DNA from: Sphingobium psychrophilum
GTDB taxonomy: Bacteria; Pseudomonadota; Alphaproteobacteria; Sphingomonadales; Sphingomonadaceae
Assembly (NCBI RefSeq): GCF_012927105.1
Contig: NZ_JABBFV010000015.1
Span: forward strand, 53,526-117,525
DNA length: 64,000 bases
Reading direction: 5' to 3'
Position 1 is the first letter of the stretch, and each line of letters begins with the position of its first letter. Positions 26,376 through 34,504 of the stretch are shown here, one piece after another. Below the pieces are notes generated by a model, which searched no databases, was not told the origin of the DNA, and saw nothing but the letters and a program-made list of their open reading frames with translations. A program made the translations under genes and the position numbers.

Positions 26376-27173
26376 ATGGCCTATAATACATTGCTCTACG
26401 ACGTCAGTGACCGGATCGCGACGATCACGCTGAACCGGCCCGACGCGATGAACGCGACGACCGATGAACTGTATCAGGAATTGCAGGATCTACTGGGCAA
26501 GGTCGCTGCCGATCGTGACGTCAGCTGCATAATCCTGACCGGTGCCGGGCGTGGTTTCTGCGCCGGCGCGGACCTTAAGGCGCGCAAGGACGATATGACG
26601 CCGCTGCAACGCCGTGCGCGGCATCGCTGGATATTGAAGGATATATTGGAGCCGTTGTTCCGCATCGAAAAGCCGGTGATCGCCGCCGTGAATGGCGCGG
26701 CCGCCGGCGCTGGGTTCAACATTGCGCTTGCCTGCGACTTCATCGTGGCGAGCGAGAATGCCAGCTTCATCCAGGCCTTCGCCCGCGTCGGACTGGTTCC
26801 GGACCTGGGCGGCCTCTATTTGCTCGGCCGGGTGATCGGCATCAACAAGGCCAAGGAGCTTTGCTACACCGCGCGCAAGGTGTCGGCGCAGGAGGCGGCG
26901 GACCTTGGCATCGTCAACCATGTGGTGCCGCATGACGCACTGCTGGAGCGCGCCCGCGCCATCGCGGCGAAGATCACCGCCGGATCGCCGACCGCGATCG
27001 GCATGACAAAGACGCTGCTAAACAAGGCCAGCAATTCCACGCTCGATCAGATGCTGGAATATGAAAGCTTTGCCCAGACCGTCGCCTATCTGACCCCGGA
27101 ATATGAGGAGGGCGTGCAGGCATTCCGTGAAAAGCGCGCCCCCGATTTCGCCGCGGCCGCAGCAAGAGGGTAA
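26376..27173 (+). CDS. Enoyl-CoA hydratase/isomerase
   Basis: 265 aa crotonase. Oxyanion-hole segments GAGRGFCAGADLKA and NGAAAGAGFNIALACD are typical. In the catalytic region the sequence reads FARVGLVPDLGGLYLLGRVIG: the first Glu position is Ala-Arg-Val-Gly and the second is Asp (PDLGG), so the usual pair of glutamates is not present, which can mean isomerase or other crotonase chemistry. Good ribosome site (GAGGATGGTCC). Confidence 0.87.
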   Translation: MAYNTLLYDVSDRIATITLNRPDAMNATTDELYQELQDLLGKVAADRDVSCIILTGAGRGFCAGADLKARKDDMTPLQRRARHRWILKDILEPLFRIEKPVIAAVNGAAAGAGFNIALACDFIVASENASFIQAFARVGLVPDLGGLYLLGRVIGINKAKELCYTARKVSAQEAADLGIVNHVVPHDALLERARAIAAKITAGSPTAIGMTKTLLNKASNSTLDQMLEYESFAQTVAYLTPEYEEGVQAFREKRAPDFAAAAARG

Positions 27174-27177
27174 AATC

Positions 27178-28368
27178 ATGGATTTCAGCTACAGCCCGCA
27201 GGAAGAGGGGTTTCGCACAGACCTGCGCGCCTGGCTGGCCGACGCTCTGCCGCCGGGCTGGGGCGAGACGGTGTTCGAACCGGAGGATGAGGACGAACGG
27301 GCGATGTTCCGCCTCGCCTGGGAGAAAAAGCTGCATGCGGGCGGCTGGAGCGGGATCAACTGGCCGGTCGAATATGGCGGGCGGGGCGCCACGCTGGTCG
27401 AACGCGCGATCTTTGCCGAGGAGATGGCGCGGGTTGGCGCGCCTGAGGGGCTGAACATCATCGGCCATAACCTGGCCGGGTCGACCATTCTGCGCCACGG
27501 GACCGAGGCGCAGAAGCAATATTTCCTGCCCCGCATCCTGTCGTCGGAAGATGTGTGGTGCCAAGGGTTTTCGGAGCCGAACGCCGGGTCCGATCTGGCG
27601 TCGGTGCGCACGCGGGCCGAGCGGCGGGGCGACACATTCATCGTCAACGGCCAGAAGATCTGGACCAGCTTCGCGCAATATTCGCAATGGTGCTTCGCGC
27701 TAGTGCGCACGGACCCCGACGCGCCCAAGCATAAGGGCCTCAGCTTCCTGCTGATCGACATGAAGAGCCCCGGCATATCGATCCGCCCGCTGCGGCAGAT
27801 ATCGGGCGAGTGCGAATTTAACGAAACCTTCTTCGATGATGTCGAGGTGCCGGTGGACAATATCGTCGGCGACATCAACGATGGCTGGCGGATCGCAATG
27901 ACGACGTTGGCTTATGAGCGGGGGCCGGAAGATGCGCTGGGCCGCCAGATTCGTTTCAGCCAGGAACTGGAAAAGCTGATCGACACGGTCGCGGCGACTC
28001 CGCGGGGCGACGCCATGCTGATCGAAGACCCGATCGTGCGGCAGAAGTTGGCGCGGTCCGTCACCGAAGTCGAGGTCATGCGGCTGAATGCGGTGCGGAC
28101 TTTCAGCAAATATCTGAACGGCGACGACCGGGGACCGGATGCGTCTGTCATCAAGCTCTACTGGAGCCATGCGGCGCAGAATATGTATGAGGCGGCGATG
28201 GACATATTGGGGCCGACGGCGCCGATCGCCGCGCCCGATCCGCTCAGCGCAGGCGGGGGGCGGTTCCAACTGAGCTACCTCCAATCCAAGGCCTTCACCA
28301 TTTATTCCGGCTCTTCGGAAATCCAGCGTAACATCATCGGCGAGCGTATGCTCGGCCTGCCGCGTTAG
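27178..28368 (+). CDS. Acyl-CoA dehydrogenase, subunit 1
   Basis: 396 aa from the ATG at 27178, 4 bp after the hydratase stop. FAD-dependent: QGFSEPNAGSDLAS and the C-terminal YSGSSEIQRNIIGERMLGLPR motif are clear. Followed 12 bp later by a second, more divergent acyl-CoA dehydrogenase. Adjacent pairs of this kind form alpha2beta2 heterotetramers in steroid side-chain degradation (ChsE1/ChsE2), so these two probably make one enzyme forming an enoyl-CoA from a bulky substrate. Confidence 0.92.
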   Translation: MDFSYSPQEEGFRTDLRAWLADALPPGWGETVFEPEDEDERAMFRLAWEKKLHAGGWSGINWPVEYGGRGATLVERAIFAEEMARVGAPEGLNIIGHNLAGSTILRHGTEAQKQYFLPRILSSEDVWCQGFSEPNAGSDLASVRTRAERRGDTFIVNGQKIWTSFAQYSQWCFALVRTDPDAPKHKGLSFLLIDMKSPGISIRPLRQISGECEFNETFFDDVEVPVDNIVGDINDGWRIAMTTLAYERGPEDALGRQIRFSQELEKLIDTVAATPRGDAMLIEDPIVRQKLARSVTEVEVMRLNAVRTFSKYLNGDDRGPDASVIKLYWSHAAQNMYEAAMDILGPTAPIAAPDPLSAGGGRFQLSYLQSKAFTIYSGSSEIQRNIIGERMLGLPR

Positions 28369-28380
28369 GGGGACGGCGCC

Positions 28381-29505
28381 ATGAATTTCGGTTTCAATGA
28401 AGAACAGAAGAGCCTGGGGGATACGGTCGCCGCGTTGCTGGCCGACTTCCCCGCGCTGACCGGGCCGGACCCGGCGCAGGCACGCGATCCTGCGGTCTGG
28501 CAGGCGCTGGCCGACCTTGGCCTTTTCGCCTTGCTGGTGCCAGAGGCGCATGGCGGCGTGGGATTGACGCTCGTCGATGTCGCGCTGGCGATCGAGGCGC
28601 TGGGTGCCGGGCTTGCGCCGCCGATCGCCGCGTCCACCATGATAGCGACCGACATCATCGTGCGCGAAGGCACGGCGGCGCAGCAGGCATCGCTGTTACC
28701 CCGTATCGCCACGGGCGAGTTGCGCATTGCGCTGGCGATGCTGGAAAATGGCCAGGGCTATGACCCCGATGCGGTGCAAACCGTGATGGGTGGCAATGGC
28801 GTGACTGGATCGAAGATATTGGTGCCCGATGCGGATATCGCCGACCTGCTCCTGGTGCTGTCGCGCGTCGATGGCGGTGTTGGCCTAGTCCTGGTCGCCC
28901 GCGATGCGCGGGGCGTGTCGATCCGCCATCATGCCGACATCGATCCGTCGAGCGGACTGTGCGAAGTGACGCTGGACGGTGCTGCTTTGATGGACGATGC
29001 GCTTGTCGGCCATGCGGGATCGGGCGATGTCGTGCCCCGCCTGATGGATGCGGCGGCGATCGTCTATGCCGGGATGGCGATGGGCATGGCCGCGAGGATG
29101 CTCGATGCGGCGGTCGACTATGCCAAGACGCGGGTGCAGTTCGGCCAGCCGATCGGCGCGTTCCAGTCGATCAAGCATCGCTGCGCCGACATGGCCGTGG
29201 CGGTCGAGGCGGGGCGTTCGGCCGCCTATTACGCCTTTTGGACCGCGGCGGAAAATGACCCCGATCGCAGCCGCTCAGCATCCATGGCCAAGGCTTATTG
29301 CGGCGAAGTCGCGCGCGATGTCTGCAACGAAACGGTGCAGATCCATGGCGGCATGGGCTTCACCTGGGAATTGGGGCTGCACCGCTTTTTACGCCGGGCC
29401 AAGGTGCTGGAGCATGGCTTTGGCAATCATGTCTGGCATTATGAGCGGATCATGGCGGAGACGCTGGCGGCGCAGGCCGCCGGCGACAAAGCCCAGGCGG
29501 CCTGA
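28381..29505 (+). CDS. Acyl-CoA dehydrogenase, subunit 2
   Basis: 374 aa. Acyl-CoA dehydrogenase fold (N-terminal helices, GAFQSIKHRCADMAV, VQIHGGMGFTWE), but the FAD/substrate loop usually reading TEPxAGSD is replaced by MLENGQGYDPDAVQ, and the YxGxSEIQR end is missing. This is the pattern of the partner subunit in heteromeric acyl-CoA dehydrogenases. RBS GGGGGAC before ATG. Confidence 0.9.
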   Translation: MNFGFNEEQKSLGDTVAALLADFPALTGPDPAQARDPAVWQALADLGLFALLVPEAHGGVGLTLVDVALAIEALGAGLAPPIAASTMIATDIIVREGTAAQQASLLPRIATGELRIALAMLENGQGYDPDAVQTVMGGNGVTGSKILVPDADIADLLLVLSRVDGGVGLVLVARDARGVSIRHHADIDPSSGLCEVTLDGAALMDDALVGHAGSGDVVPRLMDAAAIVYAGMAMGMAARMLDAAVDYAKTRVQFGQPIGAFQSIKHRCADMAVAVEAGRSAAYYAFWTAAENDPDRSRSASMAKAYCGEVARDVCNETVQIHGGMGFTWELGLHRFLRRAKVLEHGFGNHVWHYERIMAETLAAQAAGDKAQAA

Positions 29506-29529
29506 CGATCAGGCCCTTCATCATATGGT

Positions 29530-30027
29530 ATGGACGCGATGAGCGAACAATTACTGCGTGACATCGAGATATTGGCTGACCTGTTCAAGGCCGGTGGCTG
29601 GACCGAGTTGCGGATCGAAAGCGGCGCGATCAGCCTCCTGCTGTCGAAGGACAAGGCGACATTGTCGCTGGGCGGGGCACAACAGGCGCTGGTGCCGGTT
29701 GCGGCTTTGTCACCTGTTGTCGCTGCGCCAAAGGTCGCCCCGGAACCCGTCGATGCAGGTGCCAGCGCCGGGTCGATCGATCCCGCCTGGACTGCTGTGA
29801 AAGCGCCCAATCTTGGCACCTTTTACCGTTCGCCTAAGCCCGGCTCCCCGCCCTTCGTGGAGGTCGGGCAGCGGGTTGAGCCGCGCACCGAACTTTGTCT
29901 GATCGAGGTGATGAAGCTCTTTACATCGGTCAAGGCGGGCATCGCTGGAACCGTCAGACACGTCGCCGTGGCCGACGCCGATCTGGTCGAGGGCGGACAG
30001 CCGCTCTTCTACATCGCGTGCGACTAG
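29530..30027 (+). CDS. Biotin carboxyl carrier protein (BCCP), copy 1
   Basis: 165 aa; an in-frame ATG at 29539 gives 162 aa and aligns better with the second copy. N-terminal about 45 residues, a Pro/Ala-rich linker at 55-85, then a biotinyl domain (APNLGTFYRSPKPG) with the acceptor Lys129 in LIEVMKLF. It carries CO2 on biotin between a biotin carboxylase and a carboxyltransferase. The likely carboxyltransferase is the next gene; the only biotin carboxylase in the window lies 33 kb away and is broken. Confidence 0.92.
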   Translation: MDAMSEQLLRDIEILADLFKAGGWTELRIESGAISLLLSKDKATLSLGGAQQALVPVAALSPVVAAPKVAPEPVDAGASAGSIDPAWTAVKAPNLGTFYRSPKPGSPPFVEVGQRVEPRTELCLIEVMKLFTSVKAGIAGTVRHVAVADADLVEGGQPLFYIACD

Positions 30028-30084
30028 GTCTGCACCCAAACATCCTGAAAGACGCGCCGGACGGCCGCGGGAGAGTATAAGCGA

Positions 30085-31542
30085 ATGGCTCATATCGAAT
30101 TTCTGGACGAAACGATGCGCGACGGGCAGCAGAGCCTGTGGGGCCTGCGGATGCGCGCTGGCATGGCGCTGCCTGTATCGCCGCTGATCGACAAGACCGG
30201 GTTCAAGACGATCGATCTGACCGGCGGCGGCATGCTCGACGTGCTGACGCGCTATTGTCAGGAAAATTACTGGGAAGGGTTGGACCTGCTGGTCGCCTCC
30301 ATGCCCAATACGCCGCTGCGTGCGGGGCTGCGCTCCAATGCCAACGTCACTTTCAGTGTCAGCCCGCGCGCGTTGATGGACCTGTGGGTCCGTCGCCTGT
30401 GCGCGCATGGCGTGCGGTCCTTCTGGATCTACGACGTCTTGTTCGGCTTCGACAATATGCTGCGCCTGGCCAAGGTCGCCAAGGAAAGCGACGCCTATGT
30501 GGCCGCCGCCGTCATGTTTGCCCTCTCGCCCGTCCATACCGACGCCTATTATGCGGAAAAGGTGCGGGTGCTGGCGGCCAGCCCGGACGTGGACAGCATC
30601 CTGCTCTACGACACGGCCGGCGTGCTGGAAAAGGAACGGCTGCAAACACTGATGCCCGGCATCGTCGCCGCCGCCAATGGCAAGCCGATCGAGTTCCACG
30701 CCAACAATCTCCTGGGCCAGACCGCCAAAGCCTATCTGGACGCGGTGGAACTGGGCGTGTCCGTCCTCCACACCGCCAGCAAGCCGATGGCGAACGGCCC
30801 GTCCGTGCCCGCGACCGAGACGATGGTGCGCAATATCGAGCTGAAGGGGCATAGTCATAATCTGGATACCAGCCTGTTCCAGCCGGTGGCCGATCATTTC
30901 CGCTCCGTCGGCAAGGCGGCGGGCTTCCTGGTCGATCAATATGCCGAATATGACATCTTCTCGATCGAGCATCAGATCCCCGGCGGGATGATGGGCACGT
31001 TCAAGGCGCAACTGGCCATGCACAATATGACCGACCGGATCGGCGACGTGCTGGCGGAGGTCGCGGCGGTGCGTCGGGAACTGGGCTATCCCGGCATGGC
31101 GACGCCGTTCAGCCAACTGGTCGGCATCCAGGCCGTCCTCAACATTGTCACCGGCCAGCGCTATGGCACGGTGCCGGACGAGGTCGTGCAATATGCCGCC
31201 GGTTTCTATGGCGATACGGTCGCGCCGATCGACGCCAATGTGCTGGACCGCATCATGGGCAGCGCGCGGGCGAAGGAAGTGGTGGACAATCCCCCGCCCG
31301 ACCCGGACCTGGCTGAACTGATGAAGCAATATGGCACGCAGGATGAAGACGAACTGATCCTGCGCGCCACCGTGCCGCAGGCGGATATCGACAAGATGCG
31401 CGCGGCGGGACCAGTGCGCCGCGACTATCCGTTGCTATCCTCGCCCGAACTGGAACAGATGCGCAAGCTGATGCAGGTCGCCAGCATGCCAGTCGTGGAA
31501 CTGAAGTCGGCGGGCCTCAACCTCAGCTTGCGGAGAGACTGA
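30085..31542 (+). CDS. Pyruvate-carboxylase-type carboxyltransferase-like protein with altered metal site
   Basis: 485 aa, DRE-TIM barrel homologous to the carboxyltransferase domain of pyruvate carboxylase and oxaloacetate decarboxylase alpha. The entry Asp is kept (MRDGQQSL, Asp13). The carbamylated Lys of the family motif KDMAG is Tyr175 here (LYDTAG), and the metal-binding HTHDT motif reads HANNL, leaving only His205 with Asn207 in place of the second His. C-terminal about 190 residues form the usual helical cap. It lies directly behind a BCCP gene, so some link to biotin is likely. The acceptor and even the carboxyltransferase activity are uncertain. Confidence 0.8.
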   Translation: MAHIEFLDETMRDGQQSLWGLRMRAGMALPVSPLIDKTGFKTIDLTGGGMLDVLTRYCQENYWEGLDLLVASMPNTPLRAGLRSNANVTFSVSPRALMDLWVRRLCAHGVRSFWIYDVLFGFDNMLRLAKVAKESDAYVAAAVMFALSPVHTDAYYAEKVRVLAASPDVDSILLYDTAGVLEKERLQTLMPGIVAAANGKPIEFHANNLLGQTAKAYLDAVELGVSVLHTASKPMANGPSVPATETMVRNIELKGHSHNLDTSLFQPVADHFRSVGKAAGFLVDQYAEYDIFSIEHQIPGGMMGTFKAQLAMHNMTDRIGDVLAEVAAVRRELGYPGMATPFSQLVGIQAVLNIVTGQRYGTVPDEVVQYAAGFYGDTVAPIDANVLDRIMGSARAKEVVDNPPPDPDLAELMKQYGTQDEDELILRATVPQADIDKMRAAGPVRRDYPLLSSPELEQMRKLMQVASMPVVELKSAGLNLSLRRD

Positions 31543-31613
31543 AAGCCGCCGAAACCGAAAATTCATGTGCGAACCGCCTTTGCCGGTGCCACTCATTCAT
31601 CAAGGAGCGTCAG

Positions 31614-32132
31614 ATGCATTCGGAAAAAATGGATGCGATCCGTGATAAGGATTTGGCGAGGGATGAATTTAAGGATCTGCCTAATCTGGTAAAGGATGAG
31701 CTGGAAAAGCACCGGCAACTCTATTTGTCCGATCCGGTGACGGCGCATTTTTGGGACCCCGTGGTCATCGGCACGCCGGGTGGTCCCGTGGCTTGCCTTT
31801 TGCTCCATCATCTAGGCCATAAAAGCGGCACCTGGCGCAGTACGGCGCTGCAATATTATCGGTTCAACGGCGACATCCTGATCGTCGCATCGCGTGGTGG
31901 GACGGAGGAGCCGCCGGTCTGGTATCTCAATCTCATGGCCCATGCGGAGTGCCGCATTCAGGTCGGCGCGAACGGTTCGCCCGCTATGGCCCGCGTCATT
32001 GCGGGGGATGCGCGGGCGTCCTATTGGGACCATATCACACGCGAACAGCCCGCCCAGATCGAGTATCAACAGCGCTGCCGACGGAAAATACCCATCATCG
32101 CGCTCGACCTTCCCCAGGGCGTGACCCTGTAG
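31614..32132 (+). CDS. Ddn-like (deazaflavin-dependent nitroreductase family) protein
   Basis: 172 aa. The core LLLHHLGHKSGTWRSTALQYYRFNGDILIVASRGGTEEPPVWYLNLMAH matches the split beta-barrel of the Ddn/F420-binding family (TxGRKSG, VVASxGG, PxWYxNLxAxP). Members use F420, or in some lineages other flavins or haem. Good RBS (AAGGAGCGTCAG). Last gene of the rightward operon from 22326, after a 71-bp gap. Whether this organism makes F420 cannot be seen. Confidence 0.82.
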   Translation: MHSEKMDAIRDKDLARDEFKDLPNLVKDELEKHRQLYLSDPVTAHFWDPVVIGTPGGPVACLLLHHLGHKSGTWRSTALQYYRFNGDILIVASRGGTEEPPVWYLNLMAHAECRIQVGANGSPAMARVIAGDARASYWDHITREQPAQIEYQQRCRRKIPIIALDLPQGVTL

Positions 32133-32154
32133 GATTGCCCGTCGAGGCTGGCGG

Positions 32155-32901
32155 TCACCGCGCCAGATAGCCGCCGTCGACGGGATAATAGGTGCCGGTC
32201 ATGAAACTGGCGAGCGGGGAGACGAGGAAGCAGACGGCAGCGGCAATCTCCTCCGGTTGCGCGATGCGGCCGAGCGCGTGCAGGGCCGCAATCTCCCCCA
32301 TCTTCTCGCGCGTCGCCTGCTGGAGCAGCGGCGTTTCGACGTAGCCCGGCCCCACCGCATTGACACGGATGCCCATCGGTGCGCCCTCCAGCGCGGCCGC
32401 CTTGGTCAGGCCGACAATGGCATGTTTGCAGGTGGTATAGGCAGACGCGCCGGCCGCCGCGACGGCGGACATGACCGATCCGATATTAACCACCGCGCCG
32501 CCCCCGGCATCGCGCATGGCCGGGATCTCTGCTTTCAGGCTCAGGAACACCCCGTCCATATTGACCGACGCCACGCGCCGCCATTCTGCGAAAGACAGTT
32601 CGCTGATCGGCGTGTGCGTGCTGGTGACGCCGGCATTGTTGACCGCAATATGGAGTGCACCGAACTGCGCCTTTGCAAAGTCCACCATGGCGAAGCAGGA
32701 CGCCTCGTCCGCCGTGTCGGCCGCCGTGCCTGCCGCATTCGGGCCGAGCGTGGCGGCCAGCGCCCGCGCCGAATGGCCATTAAGGTCGGCGATAACGACC
32801 TTGGCTCCGGCGGAGAGCAGCGCCTCCACGCAGGCCTTGCCGATACCCGATGCCCCGCCCGTGACCAGGGCGACCTTGTCCGTCAGATCTATTGCGATCA
32901 T
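32155..32901 (-). CDS. Short-chain dehydrogenase/reductase (SDR)
   Basis: 248 aa classical SDR: TGGASGIGKA nucleotide loop, NNAG at about 91, catalytic YTTCK and the CPVDGGYLAR end with a typical VDGG. The start overlaps the upstream hydrolase stop (ATGA). Last gene of the leftward operon 39411-32155. Substrate unknown, probably a secondary alcohol of the pathway. Confidence 0.9.
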   Translation of the reverse strand: MIAIDLTDKVALVTGGASGIGKACVEALLSAGAKVVIADLNGHSARALAATLGPNAAGTAADTADEASCFAMVDFAKAQFGALHIAVNNAGVTSTHTPISELSFAEWRRVASVNMDGVFLSLKAEIPAMRDAGGGAVVNIGSVMSAVAAAGASAYTTCKHAIVGLTKAAALEGAPMGIRVNAVGPGYVETPLLQQATREKMGEIAALHALGRIAQPEEIAAAVCFLVSPLASFMTGTYYPVDGGYLAR

Positions 32902-33749
32902 GCTATCTGCCTTATCGTTGGATCTTCGCTTGCCAGTTCGAGGATGAAGTCCTCGATCGCCCGGTTCACCCGCCGCGGATTGCTGAGGTTTACCGCATGC
33001 GGCCCGCCCGGCACCAGCGTCACCACGCGCGGATCGGGAACCCCCTGCGCCGTCAGCAGCCCCAGTTCGTGCGACGTGGCAAGGTCGGCAAGGCCATGGA
33101 TGACCGCGACGGGCATGGTGACCTCATGCAGTCGATAAAACAGCGGATCGATCGAAGCGAGCGCGCCGGTGGCGTCGCGCACCTGCGCCTTCGTCACGCG
33201 CGACCAGGCGTCGTGCCAGTGGCTGTGGTCGACCCCAGGCCCAAGAATGAAGCCGCTGAGGAAGGCCAGCTTTTCCGGGTCGGGGCCGTTGGCGATCCAA
33301 TCGCCGATGTGGCGGGGGAAACTGTCATCGTCGCTCTTGGGCGCTTCGCCCGCCTGGGTCGAAAGTTGCACCAAACCATGGAAACGCTCCGGCGCGAGCA
33401 GGGCGGCGCGCATGCCGACCAGGCCCCCCTGGCTCATGCCGACATGGATCACCTTCTCCAGGCCCAGCGCGTCCATCATCGCCAGCATGTCGCGCGCCGA
33501 ATCCCAATAGTCGAACGGGCCTTCCCAGATCGTGTCGCCATGCGCCCGCGCGTCCCAGGCGATGCAGCGCCAGCGGCTGGCGAAATGATCCAATTGCGGG
33601 GCGAACATCGACCGGTTCATCATATAGCCGTGGCTAAACAGGACCGCGGTGCCCCCGCTGCCCCCGTTGCCGCCGGTATCGTCCAGCGCGACGGTGGCAC
33701 CTGTGGGTAGGGATAGTTTCTGCACGTCGCTTTCTCCCGATCGCATCAT
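32898..33749 (-). CDS. Alpha/beta hydrolase
   Basis: 283 aa. Nucleophile elbow GMSQGG with Ser106, oxyanion strand SHGYMMNRSMF (39-49), C-terminal GGPHAVN with the catalytic His. The pattern resembles 3-oxoadipate enol-lactonase-like or C-C hydrolases. Start ATG at 33749 overlaps the SDR stop; the next codon is also ATG. Confidence 0.87.
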   Translation of the reverse strand: MMRSGESDVQKLSLPTGATVALDDTGGNGGSGGTAVLFSHGYMMNRSMFAPQLDHFASRWRCIAWDARAHGDTIWEGPFDYWDSARDMLAMMDALGLEKVIHVGMSQGGLVGMRAALLAPERFHGLVQLSTQAGEAPKSDDDSFPRHIGDWIANGPDPEKLAFLSGFILGPGVDHSHWHDAWSRVTKAQVRDATGALASIDPLFYRLHEVTMPVAVIHGLADLATSHELGLLTAQGVPDPRVVTLVPGGPHAVNLSNPRRVNRAIEDFILELASEDPTIRQIA

Positions 33750-34504
33750 ATCGCCGATATGCCGCCATCCACCATATGGCAGGCGCCGTTGACGTAAGTG
33801 GAGGCGTCGGACAGCAGATAGGCGGCGGCCTGCGCGACCTCCGCCATGGCACCGAAGCGGCGACTGGGGATTGCCGCCATGCGCGCCTTGGCGCGGTCGG
33901 ACGGCGCGCCCGGTTTGCTGCCCATGATCGCGTCGATCATACGCCCGTCAAGCGGACCGGGGCAGAGCGCATTGACGCGCAGTCCCACCGGGCCATAATC
34001 GATCGCGGCGCAACGGGTCAGGCCGATGACGGCATGTTTGCTGGCGACATAGGCGCTCATGCCGGCCGCGCCCTTGACGCCCGCCGTGCTGGCGATGTTG
34101 ACGATCGATCCGCCGGGCGTCCGCATCCGGGGCACGCCATATTTCATGCCCAGGAACACGCCCGTCACGTTGACGTCGATCACCTTGCGGAACAGCACGG
34201 TGTCGAGCGCGTCGATCGGGGTCGCTACATTCTCTATCCCCGCGCCATTGACCAAGCCGTCGAGTGGAGCCTCCAGCGTCTCGAACGCGCGGATCATCGC
34301 GGCCTCGTCCACGACGTCGGCGACGATCGTGCGCAGGCGCGGCGGGCCGGTCATGGCGTCGAGCGCGGCAGCGTCACGGTCGATCGCCAGCACATGCGCG
34401 CCGAGATCCAGCAACAGCGCGGTCATGGTAGCACCCAGTTCGCCAGCCGCGCCGACAAGGGCGATATGGCGACCGTCTAGGTCGATAAGCGGGCGGCCCA
34501 TCAT
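33746..34504 (-). CDS. Short-chain dehydrogenase/reductase (SDR)
   Basis: 252 aa SDR. The cofactor loop is VGAAGELGATM, less canonical than TGxxxGIG, and the NNAG motif reads NGAG; catalytic YVASK and C-terminal MVDGGISAI are normal. Coupled by 4-bp overlaps to the flavin oxidoreductase before and the hydrolase after. Substrate unknown. Confidence 0.88.
   Translation of the reverse strand: MMGRPLIDLDGRHIALVGAAGELGATMTALLLDLGAHVLAIDRDAAALDAMTGPPRLRTIVADVVDEAAMIRAFETLEAPLDGLVNGAGIENVATPIDALDTVLFRKVIDVNVTGVFLGMKYGVPRMRTPGGSIVNIASTAGVKGAAGMSAYVASKHAVIGLTRCAAIDYGPVGLRVNALCPGPLDGRMIDAIMGSKPGAPSDRAKARMAAIPSRRFGAMAEVAQAAAYLLSDASTYVNGACHMVDGGISAI

Noticed and set aside
22326..29505. Steroid (cholesterol or bile acid) degradation cluster
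   Set aside because: The Ltp/DUF35/acyl-CoA dehydrogenase set recalls steroid side-chain loss, but the hallmark ring-degradation genes (3-ketosteroid dehydrogenase, KshAB, HsaABCD-type) are missing, while P450terp-, P450cam- and LimA/LimB-like genes favour a terpenoid.
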